Below, one piece after another: positions 48,565-59,426 of a stretch of 64,000 nucleotides of DNA. The stretch covers positions 10,694,583 to 10,758,582 of the forward strand of contig CM026428.1 of NCBI GenBank assembly GCA_014871385.1. Reading direction: 5' to 3'. The DNA comes from Ceratodon purpureus. Its lineage: Eukaryota > Streptophyta > Bryopsida > Pseudoditrichales > Ditrichaceae. How positions within the stretch are numbered: position 1 is the stretch's first letter; each line of letters begins with the position of its first letter. The notes under the pieces are model-generated. The model saw only the letters and a list, made by a program, of their open reading frames with translations. It did no database searches and was not told the DNA's origin. The position numbers and the translations under genes are program-made.

Positions 48565-51500
48565 TAGTCTTCCTCCTCGTCATTCCAGTTCATCGAGATT
48601 CCATGCGATTCGAAGTTTGCCATGGCAGCAATCACAACATCTTCGGGTATTAGATGGGACTTTGGGGGCCCCTCATGCGTAGTTTTCTTGGTCCTATGAG
48701 TGTATACAACGGATTTACACTCCACCCACTCCGCAAGAGTCAACTCCCTTTCCCACCGTCTTGTCCAGCACTCTCTCGCAACCTTCTTCTTACCTTCCTT
48801 CTTGCCCTTCATCGGAGTCCACCATTCAACCTTGAACTTACCGTAATTAGGACCAGGCTCTGTTATAACAGGCTCTATCGCCCTACCCATCCAAATGGGT
48901 AGGTGGTCTTCCTTACACGGACGACAGAAAACCCAATCGCCACGTAAAACGTCACGATATGGGTTAAACACAGACTTCGGCCTAGAGTTTTTCGGACCAC
49001 AGAAAGGATAGGGCTCCACTTCATCCTCGTCACCGGGACGAATATCCGGATCCGGTATATATTCGTCCTGTGCATCGAATGTGGTGACGTGGTCCCGCTT
49101 CCAGTCTGAGATAGGCCAGAATCCTTCCTGTAAGGTGGCGGAATTGGGGGGCAGTGGCTCGTTGACCTCCTTTAAAATTCGTTCCCAATACAGTACATAT
49201 GGTAACATGTCTTGTGCGTATTTCTTATCCCGAGCCATGCCAGTTCTCCAGTACTCAATGTACTTAGATAATCCACTTTTAATGAAATTTCTCTTCTCTG
49301 AACACTCCGCTGCCCTTGCCACCTCTTTATCCGCGTTCTTCTTGCCCTCATCGACTTCAACACTACCCCATAAGTGCTTATGAGGAACCGGTTTGGGATC
49401 ACCGACGGGCAAACGTGGTTTACCCTCTTTGTCTGCCCTCCACATTTTCACGGGTTTGCCAGGTGGAAGCCATGACGGATCAGTTGCACGCTTCTTGTAC
49501 CTCATTACGGGCCACCCCGCATCCTCCCCATCCTCCACCACATAGAACTTAAAAAGATGCATTTCACTGTGACCTTCTATCGCATTACCTCCGTCGTGAT
49601 GAAAATCAGCAACATAACTTTTGAAGTCTGCCACTTCCTGAACAACCTCTGGAATAAAGGCAACTGTCTTCTGAGAATCCATGAATGCCTTCATAAGGTC
49701 TGCAAGGCAGTATGTGTTCTTTCGCTTAATGAGTTTCGATAGGTGACTGAAGTGGGCGTCGATGTCCTCATGTGTGTGTCCCACAATCAGGAAACCAACT
49801 GTAACTTCCTTGAATATTCGCCTCGCCGTCAGCAACGAGCAGAATGCTAGGAGAAACCGGTTCTTGTTGTCCTTCGCAGAATTGTCAAGCTGGAGATACA
49901 ACTTCTTCGGCAAAGGAACAGCAGGCCTACCAGGCAGAGGTGGAGTGAGTGGCTCATCTCTAGAAGGTGGAATTGAGGGGATGCAACGTGACGATCCATG
50001 CATTAGCGCTGCAAAGAATTCATTCTGTGGCGGTGCCTCGAAGAGTGCTTTTGACTCCCGGACAGGTAGTCTCTCCAAGGCACGGAATACCCTGCACAAC
50101 GAGGAGATTGTGAAATTTGGGTCTCCTGGCCACAGGGCAGTTGCATAGTGTGCGTAGGCGCCATCTCCGTGACCGTGAGTCAGCATTCCAGTACAGGAAA
50201 TCGGAATTTGACCAAGCCCTGCCGTAGCCTTCGTGATACGTTGCATGCGGGGGATCGCTGTTTTCGATGTGTCCATCTTATCATGTATGATGCATAGGAA
50301 CTCAGTAGGACTCTGTATAGATTGGGTTGTCCATCCGTAATAAATGTTGCGACAAGCTCGCTGATAGTTCAAATGCCTGGTCCTATCCTCTGTCAAGCTC
50401 TGCCACTCGTCCGACCCTCTAGGATACTTGGCAATGAGTTCAACGAGGAAGTCACACTCAGTGCACTTGGAGAAATTACTTCCTACGGCCTTGACCTCAA
50501 CGTTGCGGAAGTACTCCTTCCTCATGCGACTAACGGAGGACTGCGAAATCAGCTTCGCGTTGCACTGCTCATTGACCTGAATAGCACAGAGTGAGGTCGA
50601 TCAGTTGGGAAGTTCGTCATCCAGTCGGCGGGCAGCCGACGATAGTAATCACTACAATTCAGTAAACTATCCAAAGTGAAAGAAGATGAGGAGGAACTTA
50701 CGGCGTTGGCCATTTCGCGCATGTGATTCCAGTTCATCGCAGACGGGAGTACTTTGAGCGCGGCCACTCTCTTCTTGCCAATCATCCGAAACTCATTGGG
50801 CATTTGGTCGGCATTCTCATTAACGATAGTGGTCAACGTCGCGCGGGCCTGGATTGTGTGAATCTGGGGACGATGTACACCGGAATTTCCGTGACTCCCA
50901 CTGACACGACCACTTCGGGCCGCAGCCTTGTAGCTGTAGTACGCGGATTTCGATACTCCGTGAATGATATACCACGCCACTTCACATACGTCAACGTTCG
51001 CAAGAGTAACATAGAGCTTCCGCTTGCCGGGTACAGTATGTAAGTGCCCTTGCACAGCGAAGGACATCTCTCGCCTCGCCTGGAATGTTGTTGCGTAAAA
51101 TTTACGCCGAATACTCACAGTATCTTCCCATCTAAAAGTCTGGCAACATCGGTCCTTGCAACAGCGCTTTGAGCTCTCTAAGCGGCATTCAGCAGGGACA
51201 ACCATTCGACGAAGCTTAGTGGAAGAGACGTCATCTTTTTCGCGGACTTTCCTCCGCACCGATCGATAGGCATTCTTCGGGACACCATCCAGACCATCGT
51301 CCGCGTCGGCGTCTGCTAAATTCTCGGAGCAGTAAGTAATTATATCAGAGAGGAGGTGACCCCCTTCTAACCGAGCGTGAGTCAGACGCCATCTGAGAGT
51401 TGTCATCTGCAGATGATCGTCTTCAGAGACGAAGAGAACCCCAACCTCTGTATCCCCTAGGACTTCATCATCACATGCCTCGTCCGGTAAACATACTTGA

Positions 51501-52474
51501 ATCATTGCTCTACCACGGACTGATAGATCATCATTAAGAAGTTCGACATACCGATTTCTCCAGAGGTGGCGGTCAGGATAAGAAGCATCTGGAGTGGAAG
51601 GAATACCCGAGGTCCCGGAATCCGGACCCCAACAATGATCATCTGTTTCTACGTCGGATTCCCCTTGATTAGACACATCGTCGTCACTGCTGATATTCAT
51701 TGGAGACCTAGTCCCCAGATCCTGCTCAGACGGAGCGGAGTTGCTTTCATCAATTTCTTCATCTTCGTTCCCCAAGTGAGGCTCCGTCGGCGGGCAGCCG
51801 ACGGGACATGTGCCAGCCAACGCGCCGTTCACAAGTGGACAGACCTTGTATCCACTCCAAAGTACCAATCGCCCCACAGCACACCCGATCGTTAACACAT
51901 CCGGTAACTCGCAGAAAGCAGGTGTTTCAGAGAATTCTGGATTGACGGACGACACTCTCACTATTAGAAAGAAGTTGTGAGGAATCAAGAACCCCTCCCA
52001 CGTTCCTTTAGGAGAGCACTCCATAATGACTCCAGCGGCAACACAACGCTTTGAGCCTCCGGATTCCTCGAGGAGCGCAACTTCCATCTGCTCTGCGAGG
52101 TCCAGGAATTCTTGAACGGGCTTGACATCGTCTTCAACATCCGTCGGCGGGCAGCCGACGGCCTTGATGTCATCGTCTTCCACCTCTCCGAAAGGCCTGA
52201 GGTCGGCCGCCTCCCACAATATCATTTGTCCTAAGCAGTTGCTCAAGGACTTCGCACCCTCATCCGGAAATGGTATATTCATTTCCATGCTGTCTGAAAC
52301 CTCAATCACTTTTACCACCACCACTATAGGATCAAATTCTACAACACGTTGGATCACTGCCCTGCCTGCATAATAGAGCCCAGAATGAGTAAGGGCCACG
52401 ACAACGCCCTTTTTAACCTTCCACCGCCCTGATCGGCCATTCCTTAGAAACGTCTGGATCGGCTCTACTTCCAT
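48564..52474 (-). CDS. DUF7869-type RNase-H-fold transposase-like protein
   Basis: Likely the mobility protein of the block. Two exons, 52474-50702 and 50576-48564, flank a 125-bp GT-AG intron and join in phase 0 to give about 1261 aa. The ATG at 52474 (MEVEPIQTF) is the first in-frame ATG; upstream sequence is open to 52564 without an ATG. The N-terminal half has two related beta-rich modules (about residues 18-96 and 145-220, each ending LW...P) vaguely like plant DUF8039, and an acidic linker. Next are a Cys cluster (KRCCKDRCC) and an HTH-like segment (VCEVAWYIIHGVSKSAYYSY). The catalytic-type part has KCTEC (Cys629, Cys632), IIHDKMD (Asp690), LYLQLDNSAKDNKNR (Asp822) and VGHTHEDIDAHFS (His858, Asp862, Asp864), the hallmark of DUF7869 proteins. 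Two palindromes lie in exon 1, coding VGCPPT. Catalysis is inferred from motif layout. Confidence 0.8.
50624..50640. repeat. Palindrome in the intron of the transposase-like gene
   Basis: GTCGGCGGGCAGCCGAC within the 125-bp intron (50577-50701). Confidence 0.9.
51784..51804. repeat. Palindrome inside coding exon (VGCPPT)
   Basis: A 21-bp copy: 8-bp arms CCGTCGGC/GCCGACGG around GGGCA. On the minus strand it encodes P-V-G-C-P-P-T-E in frame. Confidence 0.92.
52141..52161. repeat. Palindrome inside coding exon (VGCPPT)
   Basis: A second 21-bp copy identical to that at 51784, encoding A-V-G-C-P-P-T-D in the same frame of the minus-strand gene. It lies in the acidic linker after the first N-terminal module. 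Confidence 0.92.
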
Positions 52475-53483
52475 TGGATAAGAGATGAAGACCTCGTCGG
52501 CGGACAGCCGACAGGGTCGACAGGAAGTGTCCCCGCCGACGGAGTAAAATGTATCCGCCGACAACGAAGACGACTCGGCGGGCAGCCGACGCGGATCCTA
52601 CGACTCGGAGTGTGCACAGAAATAGCATCCGCCGACGATGACGGACACGTCCGCCGACAGAAATTGCAGGGGACCTGAGTCGAGAAGCAGTATGATGTCC
52701 CTAACCTGTCCAATCAGAGACTCCTCTCAACCGTCCAATTAGAAACGATAGACGAAGAGAACAGAAACGGCAACAGAAGGTGCGGGACAGTTAAGCACAT
52801 GCGGGAATAATAACGGTCCTCTCAGGAAACGTGTGCGTCAGGAGCACTCTCAGAGGGAATCGAAAGTGCAATGACAGAAATAGAATGAAGTATGCGCATC
52901 TGACGGGGGGTTAGTTATGAATTCCCAGGAGTACAAATTGGCGCCAAAATCGAATTCAATTTTGCGCGCCTTGGACAGATCAAGATCCCATCATGGCGGC
53001 GAGATGCCCCCGCCGTCACAGAACAATGTTGGTTCATTATTACGAATTTGAACGTGGCGATTGGAGCAGCTGTCATATCACATGCGCAGGCCATCATGAC
53101 TGGGTGACGGATTGAAAAAAAGTCAAAAGACGTCCCATCATCATCCTACGTGGCGTGATGGGACGGATGTTAGGGATGACCATCCATGCATGGATGGTAT
53201 GTACATAGCCATACGTCATGACCCATCGGGCGTGACGATTCAGTCTCGGGAGGTGGGGGTCTGCAGGGTATACACCCGCCACTCCCGACATTTCCTCCTC
53301 ATTTCCAGCCTTCTCTTTCTCAGCTCTCTTTTGTCCTCTTCTCAGCGCTCCGCAGAGGTCGCGTCGGCTGCTAGGTTTTTCTGCGTCGGCTGCTAGGGTT
53401 GAGGGCGTCGGCTCCTTCACCTGCGCGCGTCGGCTGCTGTTCGTGGATCATCCGCCGACGGTGAAAGGCCATCCGCCGACGAC
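52475..53483. promoter_or_regulatory. Divergent intergenic region of the element
   Basis: About 1 kb between the divergent transposase-like and ParB/methylase-like genes, so presumably both promoters. Near the minus gene are palindromes at 52496-52512 and 52575-52589 and several half-sites (CCGCCGAC). Near the plus gene there are reiterated GCGTCGGCTGCTAGG words at about 53358-53400. An 18-bp perfect palindrome, CCATCCATGCATGGATGG (53180-53197), contains the RY-type word CATGCATG. A CTACGTGGCG word lies near 53148. No TATA box can be assigned confidently. Confidence 0.5.
52496..52589. repeat. Two palindromes in the 5' leader of the transposase-like gene
   Basis: GTCGGCGGACAGCCGAC at 52496-52512 and TCGGCGGGCAGCCGA at 52575-52589. 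If the ORF were extended upstream through the first copy it would be read as CRLSAD, not V-G-x-x-P-T, which supports a start at 52474. Confidence 0.88.
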
Positions 53484-56400
53484 ATGGCAGCCTCCGAGAG
53501 TGGGTAAGTTGTCCAGTCGGCAGTCCGCCGACGCTCCCCTTCTTGAGTCCTTCAAGTTTTCAATTTCTCGCCTGGGTTTGTCCCTCCCGTCGGCTGTCCG
53601 CCGACGCCACCCCTTCTTTTGTCCTTCATGTTTCTGCTTTCTCGCATGAGTTTGTTCCTCCCGTCGGCTGTCCGCCGACGCCACCCCTGCTTTTGTCCTT
53701 CGTGTTTCTGTTTTCTCGCATGAGTTTGTCCCTCCCGTCGGCTGTCCGCCGACGCCGTGACCCCTTCTTTTGCCCTTCATGTTTTGTGTTCTGGCGCATG
53801 GGGTTGTTCCTCCGTCGGCTGACCGCCGACGCCACCCCTTTCTGAGTCCTTCATTTTTCTATTTTCTCACATGGGTTATTCCCCCCGTCGGCTGTCCGCC
53901 GATGGGGAGGGCGTGTCCATCCGCCCCGTCGGCTGTCCGCCGATGGAGTGAAAATCTGATGGTCTAATCTTGTGATTCTAAATTTGCAGGGCGAAGGTCG
54001 ACTCCACCGCAAAACCGAATGGGTTACGGTGGCTATGTGACAAGGTTGTTGATCCTAAAGTAGAAATACTCGCACGGGGCTTGAAACCGAGGGTGACATT
54101 CCTCGCTAATTCGAAGATAACGGAGTGGGGCATCACCTGGCGTGACACTCCCATGTCGCTGGGCTTCGTGACCAAAATAGGTCAGAAGCAAATGGCAGGT
54201 GGACCAAGATTTGAGATTATTGGTTCCAGGGAATGCGACGATGACGACAACGTGTTCTTGGTGTTTGCATCGGTTCCTGTCGCGGAGGGCACACCAGTGG
54301 ACTGCTTCGCGGTTGTAATTCCGGTTGAGAAGTGTATGGACGACTTGTGCTCTAAAGAAGTACAGGATGCGGCTACTTGGGGCAGGGGTGAGAACATAGC
54401 TGTTGAACAGATACTGGACGTGATTGATACGCTCGGGGACAAAGTGATGGTAGAGAGGACGAAGAACTTGGTTAAGCCTGCAGCAAAGAAAAGAGGCGGC
54501 CGCAAGTCTGCTGTAGAAGCGGGCACTGGTACAGTCACCCCCGAGACCGGAGAGACACAGACGACAGGGGAGTCATCGAGAAGGAAGAAGGGAAAGGCAG
54601 CGGCTGCTGAGGGCGAGGGTGGGAAGAAGAAAGGTGGGAAGAAGGAAGAGAAGAAGCAGACCGTGGCGGAAGCTCTCATGCTCGCAAACAATCTCACTTC
54701 CAAAACAAAGGACACCGACGTCCTTGCCATGTACCAGACGTTGGAGGAGGGACTTGGGCACTGCTTCCCCAACGGGCAACGTGCCCTTCCTTGTCAGATT
54801 CCATATAACAGAATACACATAGCTCCCGACGAATTCAAGTACAGAGCGATATTCAGGAAGAGGCAGGATCAGATAAGTCTTTTCTACAAAGGACTTGGAG
54901 CAATCCGGAAGAAGCCCGAGCTGTACTGCCTTCCTATGAGTGGTGACCCCAAAGTAAAGGATCCAGTGACGGGCGAGATTATTAAGCTTAAAGGCTTGGA
55001 AGGACTTCTTCGACCTTGGATGGCCCTAAATATCAAGTATTCACTTAGACAGGATGACGGCAAAGATAAGCTGGTACCTTGGTATGAAGATGAGGGCATC
55101 CACTGGTACATAATTGGGGGCCAGCACACGTTTGAGGCTTGTCGAGAACTGGGAGAGAAGGAACCACTGGACTCGCCTATGCGGCAGTATTACCTTAACC
55201 ACGATATCATTCCTGTATATTCTGATGACAAGGATACCCTCATAAAGGTCTCTAACGCATTAAACATCGAGGTGAAGGATAAAGTCGCCGAAGTAAGTTT
55301 CAGGTCCCAGCTGGCGAAGATGCGTGCTAAATGGATCGAGCGGGGGAGGATCGACAAGAAAGATGACTACAGCGCATGGAAGGTAATTCACATCTTCCTC
55401 TTTTCCTGTTGTTTCCAAGTAGTTGAAAGTCGTCGGCGGACAGCCGACGCTCAAGTGGTTCTCCGTATTGCCGAAGTGGGATTTATTTATCAATGTCATT
55501 TTTTTCTTCCTTGCAGGAGTTCTGCAAGGAGTACCTCAGTCCGATTCTCGGAAAGTCCCCTACATCCCAAACCTTCAAGTTGCCCTTAGTCTTCGTGTCT
55601 GACGAAACATACAACGAGTGGCAACTGGTGTTCGACGCCTGGGAGGAGGGGAGGATCATCGGGGAGGACGGACTGAAACCAGGATTTCCCCCAAAGCCAG
55701 CCCGCCGGGACATAACATTCAACGACATGCAGTACGTGATCGGTCTTCGGGACCACGAATGCAAGAGGCTGGCCAAGGAAATTCTGGACCTTAAAATGTA
55801 CGTCAAGGTCACTGGGAAAGAGGTGGTTCAACGGGATGGAACATCAGTGGAGAATTGGTGTAAGCGTGTGAAATTCGAGTATATTGTCCGGAACGAGCTC
55901 ATGTGTATTTACAGGGGCTTTGCACTGAGGAAACCAGGGACTGGGAAGCAGATTGAGTGGACCATGGATGACTGGAATTCCCTTGAAGTCGAGAAGGGGT
56001 TCAATGATACAATGGTTAGTAATATTCGGGCTGACTTGGAAGATAGTCCTGAGGGGAAGGAGTGGCTTAAGGGACGGAATCATCCGCTCACGCCGTTGCA
56101 AGTGCCAACTCCAGAATTCTTCAAAGACATTGTGCAAAAATACTGGAAGTCGGATGTGGACCAGTCTTCGCAGTCGTCTGTACAGTTCGATGTTCGGATT
56201 GCACAGGACCTGGGTGAAGTGTGCACAGCTCTTGACGTTCGCGGAGCATTCTCCTTCAACAAGGCGCAGTATGAGATGTTCGTGGTCTTTGGCTACGATC
56301 CAGCGGGAAAGGAGATGCCTAACATGCGACAACAACACGTTATAACTGTCGCTGAGAGGATTCACCGTGAGGTGGAGGAGGAGGTCATTCTGGATGGGGA

Positions 56401-58167
56401 GGTAGATACAATTAAGGTGAATAAGCTTGTCACCCCATCCTTGTGGCTACTCGATGCTGAGTGTAATCACACTCTTCAAGGCGTGTCAAGGCTGACGAGT
56501 AATTCGTGGACGGTTCATACTATGCACTACTTCCCTGATAGTTCCGCCGGGTTTCAAAGGAGTTCTCTCATTGACTCTAGACCCAAGGTTCATGTGTCCG
56601 TTATGTATCCAAGAACAACGCCCGGGGATGCATGGAATACCTTCTCGGACTTCACTGGTTTGAAACGTCCGCTTCCTCCCTATGTGGACGAAGGAGAAGA
56701 TCATCTTGGGGAGGATTGGTCAAATGGTCACTGCCACGCTAGTTTCTCTTTCCTCCAATCTCTTCTGGAGAAAGCGATGCAGATTGAGGACGTTCGGGTG
56801 ATCAATTGCTGGGGAGGGGGGAACGTCACGGCCCTCGCTCTGGTAAGTTAGTGCAGTCTCTTCTGGTGCCTTCGCTGTTTGCTCACCGATCGTCGGCTGG
56901 CAGCCGACGCTCATTGAATCCTTCGTGTTTCTTGGGCAGAAGATGTCCTTAACCGTTTCGTCTTGTTCTGCTGCAGAAAAACCATTTGACTGTAATTGAG
57001 ATCGTGCGTACCGAGGAAGAGAGATACGAAGCGCACTGTCCGGTTCGGAATATGACGTTCATTCCTGGCGTTTATAACGTGCCCGTCCAAGCTCCAGTTC
57101 AGACCACGCAGTCTGGGGCCGGGCCGTCTGTCCCCGCCTCTGCTAGAGGCAGGACTGGCTCTCTCACGGCTGCCGACTTGGGTGTGAATGCGGAGGAGGC
57201 CCATTTGGTCGGGAAGGGTGGATGTATGGGTTTGGGGAAGACTGCGGGGGTTCGCTCACAGATTTTTCAGGACTCCGACGACGATGTCGACGAGGAGCCA
57301 CCAGATGTACCCGACCCAGACGTTGAAGATGAAGCTGGAGATGGTGAGGAACAGCCAAGAAACGAGGACGACCAAGCTGAGGCTTTCATTGCAACTGGAG
57401 ATGCAGAGGTAGAGGAGCGAGACACGCAGGAATTAGACTATGAACCAGAACCCGACGAATTACCACTGGAAGAATCGAATCCTCGTTACGTGAACCCACC
57501 GCTGTCGCAAGTTCTACGGGAGACCGGAACTGACTCTCTCAGCTTCGGTATTATTTCTCCTACATTTCAAGAGCAGGGGACTCCTCCCGCCGAGCCAGAA
57601 CGTGATTTAGACCAGGCGGGGCGTCCAAAGAAGATGCAGGTTCCTCTAGCATCGAGGCCTGACGATGAAGTGGTTCGCCGTGTCCAGAAGCCAACCCAGG
57701 AGCCTGCAGTGAGCATTGAAGGGCATGTTCCTCCTGCTGCCGTCGGCGGGCAGCCGACGGCAGACGAGCAAACCTCATCTAACCCCTCTGCCAAGACCAA
57801 GTTGACAGGGAAGTCAATCGCATTCGTCACTCAAGGTGTGAAGGGCGCAACTCGGATGATTGGCCCGGATGAGAACCCTCTGGTGTATACACGATCAATG
57901 AAGAGAAGTAAGACCGATGGTACTGCGCAGGATTCCTCTCTTGTGGGTAACTTATCCCGTGATTCCTCAGGGGTTCAGGAAGGGGAGGAGTCCTCTGGGA
58001 AGGGCAAACGGAAGGCTGCTTCGAAGAAGACTTCCTCCAAGAAGGGCACATCTGGGGAAGAGCACATGAGTCCCAAAAATGTGGACGCTCCACAGGACGT
58101 TCTGTCACCTGTGCGGGCATCCAAACGGGAGCCTAGGCCGAAGAAGCACAAAGGTGGAGGTCAGTGA
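53484..58167 (+). CDS. ParB-like / DNA-methylase-like fusion protein
   Basis: Probable DNA-binding protein of the element; activity unproven. Exons 53484-53503, 53990-55382, 55517-56842 and 56977 onward have GT-AG borders and join in phases 2, 0 and 0. Reading on to the TGA at 58165-58167 gives about 1309 aa; an AATAAA follows at 58269. The start is ATGGCAGCC, then MAASESGAKVDSTAKPNGL across the first junction. Lys-rich stretch at about residues 207-229. A ParB/sulfiredoxin-like region at about 275-430 contains WYIIGGQHTFEACREL (GGQH 383-386) and DIIPVYSDDKDTLIKVSNAL. Residues about 885-930 (SLLEKAM, VRVINCWGGGNVTALAL, then NHLTVIEI across the third intron, then EERYEA) resemble motif I and its acidic partner in N6/N4 methylases of permuted order. 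No DPPY-type motif is visible upstream, so it may be catalytically dead. The acidic C-terminal part contains palindrome-encoded VGGQPT (1169-1174). A phase-1 donor at 58160 can instead join the HAD module at 58400. Confidence 0.7.
53516..53943. repeat. About 74-bp tandem repeat filling intron 1, 7 palindromes
   Basis: Palindromes at 53516, 53589, 53663, 53737, 53814, 53888 and 53929, mostly GTCGGCTGTCCGCCGAC, with centres AGTCC and TGACC in two copies. Spacing is 73-77 bp for the first six. Between them the unit reads CCCTTCTTTTGTCCTTCATG then TTTCT and CTCGCATGAGTTTGT. The array makes up almost all of the first intron (53504-53989) of the ParB/methylase-like gene. Confidence 0.92.
55431..55449. 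repeat. Palindrome in intron 2 (loop GGACA)
   Basis: CGTCGGCGGACAGCCGACG, beginning 48 nt into the 134-bp intron 55383-55516. Confidence 0.93.
56891..56909. repeat. Palindrome in intron 3 (loop TGGCA)
   Basis: CGTCGGCTGGCAGCCGACG, a perfect dyad around one central base. It begins 48 nt into the 134-bp intron 56843-56976, the same length and offset as in intron 2. Confidence 0.93.
57740..57760. repeat. Palindrome inside coding exon 4 (VGGQPT)
   Basis: A 21-bp copy with 8-bp arms, encoding A-V-G-G-Q-P-T-A in frame in the disordered C-terminal part of the ParB/methylase-like protein. Confidence 0.93.
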
Positions 58168-58331
58168 ATCAGGCGGTGGCCCAGTCCATCTTTTAAATGC
58201 CTGCATTGATAATTTAGTGTAGTGATCGGGCTCTAGGATTGTGTTAGATGTTTGTACTGCCAAATATGAATAAATTTTCGGTAAATGCCAAGTTGTACGC
58301 TTTCCCTTTTTTCAAATAATGTTGCTTGCAA

Positions 58332-58348
58332 GTCGGCTGTCCGCCGAC
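58332..58348. repeat. Palindrome in intron 4 / 3' UTR
   Basis: GTCGGCTGTCCGCCGAC between the TGA at 58167 and the acceptor at 58399, so intronic or downstream depending on splicing. Confidence 0.9.
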
Positions 58349-58399
58349 CGTCATCCTAACCGTCACGTTTGTCCTCTGCTTCGTTTTCTGTCACTCCAG

Positions 58400-59169
58400 A
58401 GTCCGCGGACAAGGAAGTCCATGGAAAACTTCACGAAGATAGACCCAGTGCAGTTCTGGAGCAGGGACCTCCACCTCTGAATCCACTTCACATAGCCCCG
58501 GAACAGGCTGGTACTCAGGTACACGATCCAGTGCTGAAGTACTTTCTTGTTCTGGATATTAACGGCCTGCTATTAGTCCAGACGAAGCAGGGTACTAGGT
58601 GGAATACTAAACTTAGACCGGGTTTAGAGAGGTTCCTAGAGTTCTGCCTGGACAATTTCGAGGTGGTCTTCTGGAGCTGCGTTCAGGAAAAGAGGTTTCA
58701 GATTCTGTGGAAAGCGTTGCAGCAGCGCTGTCCTCGTCTAGATGCCGAAGTGCGCTACAAGTTCGACCAGAGTTTCTGCGAGACTTGCGTACATAAGGCT
58801 AGTAGGGAGTTTTATTTGAAGAGACTCCAGACCCTCTTTGACCTCGATGACGGGCTGAAGGGGACGGGGGCGTCTTCAATTAACACTCTCTTGGTTGATG
58901 ATTCCCCTTATAAGAATGTGGCAAACACTCCTTGGAACGCTGTGCACCCTACACCATATACCTTCGAGTCGAAGGAGTCGGAAAGTAAGAGGAATTATCT
59001 GCTTGGAGAATTGATTCCTTGGCTTACCAGTTTGAAAGAATCCAAACTCCCCGTGCCCGAGTACTGCCAGAAACATTCCGAATTCGGTCAGCGTCGTCTG
59101 TTTCCGGGGGATGAAGCTTATAGTCTCTTCTCTCCACACATTGATTGCCCTAAACGAAAGAGAACATAG
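58400..59169 (+). CDS. HAD/NIF (FCP1-like) module 1, probable alternative terminal exon
   Basis: Similar to NLI-interacting-factor/CTD-phosphatase-like HAD proteins. The exon starts after CTCCAG at 58399 and has no in-frame ATG before the domain, so it is probably spliced from upstream. Donor 58160 (GAG|GTCAGT, phase 1) joins it exactly in frame, giving a 1563-aa ParB/methylase/HAD protein. The module has KYFLVLDINGLLLV, in which the HAD motif DxD is D-I-N, then LRPGLERFLEFCLDNFEVVFW and LLVDDSPYKN, ending in a basic tail CPKRKRT. Loss of the second motif-1 Asp suggests no or altered phosphatase activity; a D-x-N-G form is, as I recall, also seen in some plant proteins of this family. AATAAA follows at 59258, and a palindrome (TCGGCTGACAGCCGA) lies at 59211-59225. 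Confidence 0.7.
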
Positions 59170-59210
59170 TAGATGTAGAAACTGTTTTAGAGAGCATGCA
59201 CATGATTCAG

Positions 59211-59225
59211 TCGGCTGACAGCCGA
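59211..59225. repeat. Palindrome in 3' UTR of HAD module 1
   Basis: TCGGCTGACAGCCGA, a perfect dyad around the central base, 42 bp after the stop and shortly before AATAAA. Confidence 0.9.
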
Positions 59226-59426
59226 TGGGATCTTCATGTATTTAGACTTTTACAGTAAATAAAGTTTTCCTCCTTTTAAATATATGAGAACGGAACTCAG
59301 TGTCGAGACTGTGTATTCTGTCGTGGGTGTCTTATTGTGTCTCCATTTGTACACTAGAGCAAGTATGAATTGTGAGCATGCGATTGATCACCGGAATTTT
59401 CTTGGAATTTGTCCTTCATTTTTCAG

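Noticed and set aside
52475-52564. Upstream extension of the transposase-like ORF to 52564
   Set aside because: It begins at TTG with no ATG, consists largely of palindrome and half-site sequence, and reads the palindrome in a frame unlike the true coding copies. It is better taken as 5' leader.
53516-53943. Regularly spaced palindromes as a CRISPR-like array
   Set aside because: The spacers between the palindromes are themselves repeats of one unit rather than unique sequences, and the context is a plant intron.
54182-54772. 196-aa minus-strand ORF opposite the ParB-like exon
   Set aside because: Low-complexity Ser/Phe/Pro translation of the Lys-rich coding strand.
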